Positions 52,662 through 61,161 of a DNA stretch of 64,000 nt are shown piece after piece; position 1 is the first letter of the stretch, and each line of letters starts with the position of its first letter. Under the pieces are notes generated by a model. It made no database searches and was not told where the DNA came from. It worked only from the letters and a program-made list of their open reading frames with translations. The position numbers and the translations under genes are program-made. This DNA comes from Avidesulfovibrio sp964369685 (GTDB lineage Bacteria; Desulfobacterota; Desulfovibrionia; Desulfovibrionales; Desulfovibrionaceae): positions 11,041 through 75,040 of the forward strand of contig CAYJFB010000012.1 in the NCBI GenBank assembly GCA_964369685.1, in the 5' to 3' direction.

Positions 52662-53849
52662 TTAAGGCAATTTGGGGGCAGAGATGTCTGAAAGCGTTTG
52701 AGCCTGTTTGGAAATTTTCGGTGTTTGCACGACACGTTCCGAGCTTGGTGTGTTTGAAAGCAAAGGCAGGAGCGGAACGCTGTTTTCTCCGAAATTTTTG
52801 GGCAAAATCAATTTTTCCATACCCGGTTGAGCAAGCATAGATTCCATTGTTTCAAGGTACAGGCGTTTTTTGGTTACGTCTTCAGATGTTTCGTAGGCTT
52901 CAAGGATAGCCAAAAAGCGTTGTGTTTCACCTTCGGCGTTACGCAAACGAGTTTCTTTGTACGCTTTGGCTTCGTTTTCAATTTGTGCGGCCAAACCACG
53001 TGCTTTTGGCAGTAATTCATTGCGGTAGGCTTCAGCTTCATTGATGATACGGCTTTTGTCTTCGCGTGCGCTGGCAACATCTTTAAACGCGTCAATCACT
53101 TCTTTGGGTGGGTGTACATCTTGTAGTTGTACGGCAAGCACACGAACACCGACTTTATACCTGTCAAGAATTTGCTGTAAAAGATCTGTGGCTTCTTGTT
53201 GAATTTGGAGTTTACCGTCGGTGAGGGCAGAATCGATCAGGCTGTTGCCGATGACTTCGCGCATGGCTGCTTCGGCAGCATTTTTCACAACAGCGGTTTG
53301 GTTGGTGACGTTAAATAGATATTCAACAGGATCTTTGATTTGATATTGAACACTGAACTGCACATTCACGATGTTCTCGTCACCGGTCAGCATGGCGGCT
53401 TCTTCGGGCAGTGTACGGATTTGTCCTTGACGAAAGACGTTGTTTTGCCCGGAGGATTGAAAACCCACCTCGACACGTTGAACTTGAGTCACTTTGGGTT
53501 TATACACTTGCTCAAACGGATAGGGTAAGGCATAGTGCGGTCCTGCTTCAACGGTACGATTGTATTTCCCGAAGCGTAAAACAACACCTTGTTCATCGGG
53601 ATTGACTATATAAATGCCGGAAAGCAACCAAATGCCGACGAGCACTAAACCAATCCATTTGAAATTACCGACTTTTGGTGTTTGAAAAGGCGGTCGTGGT
53701 TTATTGTTTTTTGAATTATCTTGGCGTTGTTCCGGTTCTTCTTCATAATAAAATAAATCATCATCATCTTGGTTATCTTGATCGTTTTGTCCCCAAGAAG
53801 AAGCCTGTTTTTTTCGTTTTTCTTGTAGTTTGTCCCAGTCCCAATTCAT
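52662..53849 (-). CDS. hflK: FtsH modulator HflK (SPFH/prohibitin family)
   Basis: The protein has 395 residues. A charged Gln/Asp-rich cytoplasmic N-terminus (WDWDKLQEKRKKQ...) is followed by a membrane helix near residues 67-83 (IGLVLVGIWLLSGIYIV) and an SPFH domain (VVLRFGKYNRTVEAGPHYAL), then a coiled coil and a disordered tail. It lies 46 bases upstream of hflC, so they form one operon. Confidence 0.94.
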   Translation of the reverse strand: MNWDWDKLQEKRKKQASSWGQNDQDNQDDDDLFYYEEEPEQRQDNSKNNKPRPPFQTPKVGNFKWIGLVLVGIWLLSGIYIVNPDEQGVVLRFGKYNRTVEAGPHYALPYPFEQVYKPKVTQVQRVEVGFQSSGQNNVFRQGQIRTLPEEAAMLTGDENIVNVQFSVQYQIKDPVEYLFNVTNQTAVVKNAAEAAMREVIGNSLIDSALTDGKLQIQQEATDLLQQILDRYKVGVRVLAVQLQDVHPPKEVIDAFKDVASAREDKSRIINEAEAYRNELLPKARGLAAQIENEAKAYKETRLRNAEGETQRFLAILEAYETSEDVTKKRLYLETMESMLAQPGMEKLILPKNFGENSVPLLPLLSNTPSSERVVQTPKISKQAQTLSDISAPKLP

Positions 53850-54021
53850 TCATTTTTTCCTTTTATGATCAATGGTCACTGAAAGGGCGATAAACAATGT
53901 GGTTGTTTATCAACCTGCTTTACCTATGTAGTTTATTGTTTTTTATGTCACTAATATATCTATATATATCTATAAAACAAACGGTAATATATACAACATT
54001 AAAGATATATTTGTATAAAAT

Positions 54022-54030
54022 ACTGTAACA
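54022..54030 (+). promoter_or_regulatory. ACTGTAACA motif copy
   Basis: Identical to the half-sites in front of the S24 repressor gene. TATACA follows 16 bases after the TGTAAC core, toward secA. Confidence 0.35.
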
Positions 54031-54163
54031 ATGAAATACAAGGTTTATACATTATAAAATAGAGTATTGTATTAAAGATATTTTATCAATATTACTCACT
54101 GTAAGAACTGAACGTTCTATTTAAAAAAAAATGCTTTTTTATCGAAACCTTACAACCCTGTCA

Positions 54164-54187
54164 AGTAAAGATGTAAACATCTTTACT
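54164..54187. repeat. perfect 24-bp inverted repeat
   Basis: AGTAAAGATGT-AA-ACATCTTTACT: eleven perfect pairs with a two-base centre. A T-poor right flank argues against a terminator; the tiny loop argues for a dimeric protein site. Confidence 0.6.
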
Positions 54188-54835
54188 AAAGGTATTTCAA
54201 GATGTTAAATCATCTTTTGCGACGCTCTGTTGTGGTAACATAGGTTACTTTTTAAATATAGGCTATTGTGACAAAAGGTCAAGAGAGAATTTTTTATGAG
54301 TTGAGAAAAGTTTAAAAAATAACACATATTTATTGTTATATTTGATAGGATATAGATGATTGCGGTGAAGTGTATGTTTAAAGAAAACATTAATATTTTC
54401 AGATAGATATTTTTTATCATGCAAGAAAAAGCGTTATCCTGTTATGAAAAAAACAATAAGTATATCTATTTGAAAAATTTGTTCTGTTTTTATAGGTATT
54501 GTTATTAACAGTTTTGTTTTTGAAATATGTATTTTTGTGCTGTTATATCAACGGAGAATAACGGTGTCGCAAAACTTTAAAAAATGAAATTTTTATAATG
54601 AATAGGTTCTCACAAACGAATCCTCATCTTGATTATCTTGTTTGATTGGACTACGTTCAGCGTGCATGATGTCATGTGAAAAAAAGTTTATGTTGCTTGT
54701 GGCCTTATGGACGTGTGTTGTCTATTTGCCAAAGCGAGCAGGCTGTTTTATCTTACAGAGATTCTCAAATCAATATTATATGTCATGTTGATTTTCGGTT
54801 ATAATGAAGTCTTGTCCAACCCTGAGGGAGTTTTC

Positions 54836-57373
54836 ATGTTAGGTTTTGTGATCCGTAAATTGTTTGGAACGAAAAATGAACGTTTTCTCAAAAAGCAACG
54901 TCATGTAATTCATGCTGTCAATGCGCTTGAGCCTGAGATGCAGGATTTGGAAGATGGCGCGCTACCCGAGCGTTTGTTGCAATATCGTCAAGCTGTTCAG
55001 AGCGGTGAAAAGCGTTTGGATGATGTGTTGCCAGAGGTGTTTGCTTTGGTTCGTGAGGCAAGTCGTCGAGTGCTTGGGATGCGTCATTATGATGTGCAGT
55101 TGCTTGGGGGTATTGCTTTACACACGGGTCAGATTGCGGAGATGAAAACGGGTGAAGGAAAGACACTTGTCGCAACATTGCCTGTTGTGTTGAATGCGCT
55201 TGAAGGGCAGGGCGTCCATGTTATTACTGTGAATGATTATTTGGCGCGTCGTGATGCCGAATGGATGGGCACATTGTATCGGGCGTTAGGGTTATCTGTC
55301 GGTGTTATTGTCCATGGGATTTCCGACGAAGCACGTAAAGAAGCTTATAGTGCCGACATCACCTATGGGACAAATAATGAATTTGGTTTTGACTATTTGC
55401 GTGATAACATGAAATTTCATGCCGAGCAATTGGTGCAACGTAAACACCATTTTGCCATTGTTGACGAAGTGGACTCCATTTTGATTGACGAAGCCAGGAC
55501 ACCGTTGATCATTTCCGGTGCGGCTGAAGATTCGACAGAACTCTACGCTCGGATGGATGCACTTGTTTTAAAGTTGACGAAAGATACGGACTTCACAGTT
55601 GATGAAAAATCGCGCAGTGTTGCTTTGACGGAAGTGGGTAGTAGTGTTGTTGAGACGTTGCTTGGGATTGACAATCTTTTTGATCCGGCAAACATCACCT
55701 TGCAGCATCATGTGTTGCAGGCTCTCAAGGCGCATGAAGTTTTTCGTCGAGATGTAGATTATATTGTTAAGGATGATCAGGTCGTTATTGTTGATGAATT
55801 TACAGGACGTTTGATGCCCGGGCGTCGTTTCAGCGACGGTTTACACCAAGCGCTTGAGGCAAAAGAACGTGTGACGGTTGCTGCCGAAAACCAAACACTT
55901 GCAAGTATCACGTTTCAAAATTATTTTCGCATGTATGCCAAGCTGGCGGGAATGACGGGTACGGCTGATACTGAAGCTGTTGAATTTGCACAAATTTATA
56001 ATCTAGATGTGGTTTCTATTCCCTCAAACAAGCCAATGATACGCAAAGATTTTTCGGACGTCATTTATCGAACACGTCCTGAGAAGTTTAATGCCATTGT
56101 TGCGGCTATTCAGGCCTTGCATGTTTCGGGACAGCCTGTGCTTGTGGGGACGATTTCCATTGAAATTTCTGAAATTTTATCAACGTTATTGCGCCAACGC
56201 AAGATTCCGCATAAAGTGCTCAATGCCAAGCACCACGCGGAAGAGGCTGAGATTGTGGCTCAAGCCGGTCAGCTCGGTAGGGTCACTATTGCGACGAATA
56301 TGGCCGGTCGCGGTACGGACATTGTGCTTGGTGAAGGTGTTCGGGAGATTGGCGGTTTGCATATTTTGGGTACGGAACGTCATGAAAGCCGACGGATAGA
56401 CAATCAGTTGCGTGGACGTTCGGGGCGTCAGGGTGATCCCGGCTCTTCACGGTTTTATTTGTCCTTGGAAGATGATTTGATGCGTTTATTCGGTTCAGAC
56501 AAATTGTCCAATTTGATGCTCAAACTGGGTATGGAAGAAGGTGAACCCATTGAGAATAAAATGGTTTCACGTGCTATTGAGAACGCACAAAAACGTGTTG
56601 AAGGTCATCATTTTGAGGTTCGTAAAACGTTGCTTGATTATGACAATGTCATGAATCAGCAACGTGAAGTGATTTATACGTTGCGTCGAGAGTTGATGTT
56701 TGAGGCTGACTTAGCATCCATTCTTGAGGAATATAGTCTTGATATTCTTGCACAAATCTATGCACCGTTACACGCTGTCGAGCACACCGAAACGGTTGCT
56801 CGTGAAGAAGCGGAACAACAAGTGCGTGCGGCTTTACGGGATATTATGAATATTGATCGGGTGCTTGCTCCCGAGGCGCCTTTGCCTTCTGAAGAAGAAG
56901 CGTTTGGGCTTGTCAATGTCATATTAGAAGCGTTGAAAGAAGAAGCAGGACCTTTGTATGCGGAGTTGTTGCGATATTTTCTTTTGGAAGAACTCGATCG
57001 AGGTTGGAAAGAACATTTGCGGAATATGGACAGCTTGCGTGATGGCATTGGCTTGCGTGGTTACGGACAGCGTGATCCCAAGCTTGAATACAAACGAGAA
57101 GGCTTTGAATTGTTCCAAACGTTGTTGATGACTGTTCGCGAGGGAGCTTTTAGAGCGTTTACGCGACTGCGCGTACAAGCGTCTCCTGTTGAAGCGGATG
57201 CTCCCGCATTGTTGCCGCAACACCAAGAACAAGCGAAAGGCTTGCAATATTCTTCTGAAGAGCAACAAACGCCACAACGCCAAACGGTGCGAGTTTCTGC
57301 CCAAGTGGGACGTAATGAACTGTGCCCTTGTGGGAGCGGTAAAAAATACAAACGTTGTTGCGCTCAACAATAA
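54836..57373 (+). CDS. secA: preprotein translocase ATPase SecA
   Basis: This motor of the Sec export channel has 845 residues. Walker A MKTGEGKTLVA, the DEVDSILIDEARTPLIISG region, GTADTEAVEFAQIY, ATNMAGRGTDIVLG and QLRGRSGRQGDPGSSRFYL are all present. The C-terminal zinc motif CPCGSGKKYKRCC binds SecB and lipids. ATG 54836 (MLGFVIRKLFG) has GAGGGAG upstream; an upstream alternative at 54707 adds non-homologous sequence. Confidence 0.97.
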   Translation: MLGFVIRKLFGTKNERFLKKQRHVIHAVNALEPEMQDLEDGALPERLLQYRQAVQSGEKRLDDVLPEVFALVREASRRVLGMRHYDVQLLGGIALHTGQIAEMKTGEGKTLVATLPVVLNALEGQGVHVITVNDYLARRDAEWMGTLYRALGLSVGVIVHGISDEARKEAYSADITYGTNNEFGFDYLRDNMKFHAEQLVQRKHHFAIVDEVDSILIDEARTPLIISGAAEDSTELYARMDALVLKLTKDTDFTVDEKSRSVALTEVGSSVVETLLGIDNLFDPANITLQHHVLQALKAHEVFRRDVDYIVKDDQVVIVDEFTGRLMPGRRFSDGLHQALEAKERVTVAAENQTLASITFQNYFRMYAKLAGMTGTADTEAVEFAQIYNLDVVSIPSNKPMIRKDFSDVIYRTRPEKFNAIVAAIQALHVSGQPVLVGTISIEISEILSTLLRQRKIPHKVLNAKHHAEEAEIVAQAGQLGRVTIATNMAGRGTDIVLGEGVREIGGLHILGTERHESRRIDNQLRGRSGRQGDPGSSRFYLSLEDDLMRLFGSDKLSNLMLKLGMEEGEPIENKMVSRAIENAQKRVEGHHFEVRKTLLDYDNVMNQQREVIYTLRRELMFEADLASILEEYSLDILAQIYAPLHAVEHTETVAREEAEQQVRAALRDIMNIDRVLAPEAPLPSEEEAFGLVNVILEALKEEAGPLYAELLRYFLLEELDRGWKEHLRNMDSLRDGIGLRGYGQRDPKLEYKREGFELFQTLLMTVREGAFRAFTRLRVQASPVEADAPALLPQHQEQAKGLQYSSEEQQTPQRQTVRVSAQVGRNELCPCGSGKKYKRCCAQQ

Positions 57374-57451
57374 TTGTTTCCTGAGCCGTCTTATCTCATT
57401 AAAGCACTTCTGTCTTGAGTTTTTTCAAATGTCTTTAAGGAGTTTTATACT

Positions 57452-58447
57452 ATGTATACTTTTTTTCGAGGGCGTCGTTTGCGTTCATCATCGGGGATGC
57501 GAGCGTTGGTTCGAGAACACGCGCTTTCGTCTGCAATGTTTATCATGCCGTATTTTGTTGTCGATACGGACGATCGCACTTTTCGCAAACCCATTGATTC
57601 GATGCCCGGACAATATCAGCTTTCATTACAAGAATTGGAAAAGCAGGTTGCCGAGGCGGTGGGGTTTGGCCTTCAGGCAGTGTTATTGTTTGGTATTCCA
57701 AAGAGCAAAGATCCTGTCGGCAGCGAAGGCTATGCCTCAAACGGAATTGTACAGCGTGCCGTACGAATGCTCAAAGACCGTTGGCCAGAGCTGTTGGTTG
57801 TGACTGATGTCTGTTTGTGCGAGTACACATCGCACGGCCATTGTGGCGTGTTGAATGAGCAAGATAAAAGCGGTATTGTGTTGAATGATCCAACATTAGA
57901 ATTGCTTGCTCGGGTTGCCTTGAGCCATGCCGAAGCGGGAGCCGATATTGTTGCTCCTTCGGATATGATGGACGGGCGTATTCAGTGCTTACGTCAGGCG
58001 TTGGACAGCGGCGGGTACAGCCAGCTTCCGATCATGTCATATGCGGTCAAGTATGCATCGGCATTTTATGGACCATTTCGCGATGCCGCAGAATCCGCAC
58101 CTCAATTCGGTGATCGTAAAACTTACCAAATGGATCCCGCAAACAGCCGCGAAGCCCTCAGAGAAGCCAGTGCCGATCACAATGAAGGAGCAGACATTCT
58201 CATGGTTAAACCGGCAGGTCCGTATTTAGATATTATCCGTTTATTGCGTGATCGATATGTGTGTCCGTTGGCAGCCTATCAAGTGAGCGGTGAGTATTCC
58301 ATGATTAAGGCCGCTGCACAAAACGGTTGGATTGATGAAGACGCTGTTGTGTTGGAATCGCTTATGGGCATTCATCGTGCCGGTGCCGACATCATCATCA
58401 GTTATTTCACAGAAAGTCTTTTGAAAAGACAGTTGCTTTGTCGGTAA
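57452..58447 (+). CDS. hemB: delta-aminolevulinic acid dehydratase (porphobilinogen synthase)
   Basis: This enzyme joins two 5-aminolevulinate molecules into porphobilinogen. Its 331 residues are normal. The zinc cysteines are CLCEYTSHGHCG (C121, C123, C131), so it is the zinc-dependent form. The Schiff-base lysines are K200 (SYAVKYASAFYG) and K253 (MVKPAGPYLD). The ribosome site AAGGAGTTTTATACT is strong. It precedes ahbD by 72 bases, a pathway-logical pair. Confidence 0.97.
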   Translation: MYTFFRGRRLRSSSGMRALVREHALSSAMFIMPYFVVDTDDRTFRKPIDSMPGQYQLSLQELEKQVAEAVGFGLQAVLLFGIPKSKDPVGSEGYASNGIVQRAVRMLKDRWPELLVVTDVCLCEYTSHGHCGVLNEQDKSGIVLNDPTLELLARVALSHAEAGADIVAPSDMMDGRIQCLRQALDSGGYSQLPIMSYAVKYASAFYGPFRDAAESAPQFGDRKTYQMDPANSREALREASADHNEGADILMVKPAGPYLDIIRLLRDRYVCPLAAYQVSGEYSMIKAAAQNGWIDEDAVVLESLMGIHRAGADIIISYFTESLLKRQLLCR

Positions 58448-58519
58448 TGAATGTTTCTTTATTAAATATTTTTTGCATAAAAATTTATTTGCGTTTTAAA
58501 ATAAGTAGGATGAGAGACT

Positions 58520-59596
58520 ATGCATCAATCACGCGTATTGGCAGACGGTTCACCAGCCTGTCGATTGATTGCTTGGGAAGTAACCCAGGCGTGTAATTTG
58601 GCTTGCAAACATTGCCGAGCCGAAGCCTGTACCGAAGCCGCTCAAGGAGAATTGTCCAATGTAGAGGCCAAAGCGCTCATTGACACCTTTCCTGAAGTCG
58701 GCAATCCAATCATTATTTTTACGGGCGGCGATCCCATGATGCGTTCGGATATTTATGAATTGATTGCATATGCAAATAACAAAGGATTGCGCTGTGTGAT
58801 GTCGCCAAACGGCACATTGATCACGCCGGAAAATGCAGTACACATGCACCAAGTCGGCATTCAACGATGTTCAATTTCCATAGACGGACACGACGCTCCA
58901 AGCCACGACGCGTTTCGTGGTGTCGAGGGTGCTTTTGATGACGCTTTGCGCGGTATCAATTATCTCAAAAACGCAGGGATTGAGTTTCAAATCAATACAA
59001 CCGTAACACGAAATAACCTTAAAGATTTTAAAAAAATATTTACACTCTGTGAAGCACTTGGTGCAGCGGCTTGGCATATTTTTTTGCTTGTGCCTATGGG
59101 GCGTGCTTCCGGGCTTGCCGATCAGGTCATTTCTGCTGAAGAATATGAGGATGTTTTGCATTGGTTTTATGATTTTCGTAAATCAACCAATATGCACTTG
59201 AAAGCCACTTGTGCGCCGCATTATTATCGTATCATGCGTCAGCGCGCCAAAGAGGAAGGCCTTGCGGTCACGCCCGATACCTTCGGTATGGACGCCATGA
59301 CCAGAGGTTGTCTTGGCGGTACGGGATTTTGCTTTATCAGTCATTCAGGACAGGTGCAGCCTTGTGGTTATCTGACGTTGGATTGTGGGCAAGTTCGAGA
59401 AACCCCTTTTCCTGAAATATGGAAACATTCACAGTATTTCAAACAATTTCGTACACAATCGGAATATGAAGGCAAATGTGGTTTTTGTGAATACCATAGA
59501 GTTTGCGGTGGCTGCCGTGCTCGCGCATGGAGCATGGATAACAACCATATGGGTGAAGAGCCTCTCTGTACACATGTTCCAAAACGTTTACTATGA
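58520..59596 (+). CDS. ahbD: radical SAM haem synthase AhbD (alternative, sirohaem-dependent haem pathway)
   Basis: The protein has 358 residues. The SAM cluster motif is C25NLAC29KHC32, after the typical LIAWEVTQACN start. A SPASM-like C-terminal region has CLGG...CGYL and CGFCEYHRVCGGCRARAW, ligands for extra Fe-S clusters. AhbD turns iron-coproporphyrin III into haem b in sulfate reducers and archaea; AhbC deacetylates earlier. I prefer AhbD over AhbC because of the WEVTQACNLACKHCRAEA form. It fits with hemB and cobA-hemD. Confidence 0.87.
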   Translation: MHQSRVLADGSPACRLIAWEVTQACNLACKHCRAEACTEAAQGELSNVEAKALIDTFPEVGNPIIIFTGGDPMMRSDIYELIAYANNKGLRCVMSPNGTLITPENAVHMHQVGIQRCSISIDGHDAPSHDAFRGVEGAFDDALRGINYLKNAGIEFQINTTVTRNNLKDFKKIFTLCEALGAAAWHIFLLVPMGRASGLADQVISAEEYEDVLHWFYDFRKSTNMHLKATCAPHYYRIMRQRAKEEGLAVTPDTFGMDAMTRGCLGGTGFCFISHSGQVQPCGYLTLDCGQVRETPFPEIWKHSQYFKQFRTQSEYEGKCGFCEYHRVCGGCRARAWSMDNNHMGEEPLCTHVPKRLL

Positions 59597-59670
59597 GTGA
59601 TTTTTTTGATCGATATAGCATGTGATCTGTTTTATATTACGGAGTGCTTTTGATAGAGGGAGGGCAGATA

Positions 59671-59892
59671 ATGATCGAAGTTTGTGTTTTTGCGACGCTT
59701 CGTGAAGGGCGTGAAAAAAAGACATATGTAGATGAGACATCTTGTACAACGATTGCCGATCTTTTGCAGCACCTGGCGATCGCTGAACATGATGTTGCTA
59801 TTTGCTTACTCAACGGTTTTCATAGCACTCTTGACGCGCAGACAAAAGACGGAGACGTTGTTTCGTTGTTTCCACCTGTTGGGGGGGGCTGA
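59671..59892 (+). CDS. MoaD/ThiS family sulfur-carrier protein
   Basis: The protein has 73 residues with the beta-grasp pattern and a C-terminal FPPVGGG, the glycine tail that gets adenylated and thiocarboxylated. The start ATG 59671 has a strong AGGGAGGG; the upstream frame is not conserved. It overlaps the next gene by one base, so carrier and activating enzyme are translated together. The pathway (pterin cofactor, thiamine or another) is not shown by neighbours. Confidence 0.88.
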   Translation: MIEVCVFATLREGREKKTYVDETSCTTIADLLQHLAIAEHDVAICLLNGFHSTLDAQTKDGDVVSLFPPVGGG

Positions 59893-60704
59893 TGTCGATG
59901 TGTCGCGGTATTTCTGCAGAATCATCACAATATGCACGTCAGCTGACGTTGCCTGAAATTGGTCAGCAGGGGCAAGAGGCCTTGGCAAAGGCGCATGTTG
60001 TTGTTATCGGTGCCGGTGGACTCGGCAACGTTGTTCTTACATACTTGGCTTCTGCAGGTGTCGGTACAATAACAATCATTGATCATGACACGATCAGTGT
60101 GACAAATTTGAACAGACAATTTTTATACTCCCACAAAGATCTTCATCAAAAAAAGGCAGAAGTGCTTCAGAGGAAGCTGTCAGAACAATATAACTGTGTG
60201 ACATTTTTTTCTCACACAAACACAGTGGATCGAACTTCTCTTGAAGAATGTATTGGTGTGCCTGACTGTGTTGTCTTGTGCGTTGATAATATTGAAACGA
60301 GGTTGCTTGTGAATGAGTATGCCATAAAACGTGCGCTTCCGTTGGTAGACGGCGGCGTTGATGGTTTTTATGGGTATATTTTGTGTTATGAACCACGGAA
60401 TATTAACAGTCCCTGTTTAGCATGTGCCACACTGTTTAATGCAAATACAGCACATCAATGTTGTGTTTCCAATAGATTGGCAGAGAGTCGTCATAAAGAG
60501 CCATCGACAGCTCTTTCCGCGCTCGGTGTAACATGTGGTGTTATTGGTTCGTTACAAGCGTCATTGTGTTTGAATTTGTTATTGGAAATGAAAAACCCCT
60601 ATCAAGAATGTGTGCTGCATTATGATGGAAAATGTGGTGAATTTGATAAGATACCATTAAGACAAAACCCACTTTGTCGATACCATGGCCTTGATATTGC
60701 ATGA
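59892..60704 (+). CDS. MoeB/ThiF/HesA family adenylyltransferase (E1-like)
   Basis: The protein has 270 residues. The nucleotide-binding loop is GAGGLGNVVLTYLASAGVG; DHDTISVTNLNRQF and CVDNIETRLLVN complete the ATP site. It should adenylate the glycine tail of the carrier before it. The zinc tetrad seems altered: CLAC is present, but the C-terminal pair is CRYHG rather than CxxC. Five or so other cysteines occur. It lies behind ahbD, with which it may be cotranscribed. Target pathway unknown. Confidence 0.87.
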   Translation: MSMCRGISAESSQYARQLTLPEIGQQGQEALAKAHVVVIGAGGLGNVVLTYLASAGVGTITIIDHDTISVTNLNRQFLYSHKDLHQKKAEVLQRKLSEQYNCVTFFSHTNTVDRTSLEECIGVPDCVVLCVDNIETRLLVNEYAIKRALPLVDGGVDGFYGYILCYEPRNINSPCLACATLFNANTAHQCCVSNRLAESRHKEPSTALSALGVTCGVIGSLQASLCLNLLLEMKNPYQECVLHYDGKCGEFDKIPLRQNPLCRYHGLDIA

Positions 60705-61161
60705 TTATTGGCATGGCGGTGAGACGTATCGTGTTGAAAACATTGTTTCAAAAAAGTATTGATTTCAAAAATCACGGCTTCAAATGACTTTACGTTGCAA
60801 ACTACAACGCTTTACATGTTTGAAATGTATTGAATACACTGCCTTGCGGCAGAAGAGAAGAATAATCTTCATGAAAGCGAAGACTTGCACATGTAGTCAA
60901 GGCATGATACCTATTTTTTTGGAATATTGTGTATTACAAATTTACAGGTTTTTAAAATGAAATAAAAAACTGTAACACGCGAACGCTTGTTCGCTAAAAA
61001 CACACGCGGTAAAATGTTTGATCTGAAGTGCAAAACACGCGCCTTCACATAAGCGAAAAAAAATAACAGAATCTGCGATTCTATATTTAATGTGTTTGTA
61101 TAAATAGTTTGCAGGAAATGAACATATTCCACCAGCATAATGTCGAACAAACGAGAAGATT
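60705..61161. other. intergenic region before the hybrid kinase
   Basis: A 457-base AT-rich gap. It holds small stems (CTGCC-TTGC-GGCAG at 60839-60852; GCGAAC-GCTT-GTTCGC at 60979-60994) and the motif ACTGTAACA (60969-60977). Two overlapping minus-strand frames here (60911-61208) have no family features, so I do not call them. Confidence 0.5.
60969..60977 (+). promoter_or_regulatory. ACTGTAACA motif copy before hybrid kinase
   Basis: The same nine bases as in front of the S24 repressor gene, immediately followed by the GCGAAC inverted repeat. Oriented toward the kinase. Confidence 0.35.

Larger units (their letters stand above)
53850..54835. other. long AT-rich intergenic region between hflK and secA
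   Basis: Nearly 1 kb without a credible gene, between divergent hflK and secA. It holds ACTGTAACA (54022-54030), a perfect 24-bp inverted repeat (54164-54187) and TATAAT (54800-54805) close to secA, without a clear -35. A 71-codon minus-strand frame (54205-54420) is low-complexity, AT-driven and lacks a ribosome site; I do not call it. The composition differs from the neighbours. Confidence 0.6.

Noticed and set aside
54205..54420. 71-codon minus-strand frame in the hflK-secA gap
   Set aside because: Composition is that of AT-rich noncoding DNA, no ribosome site, no family pattern; it also overlaps nothing that would support it.
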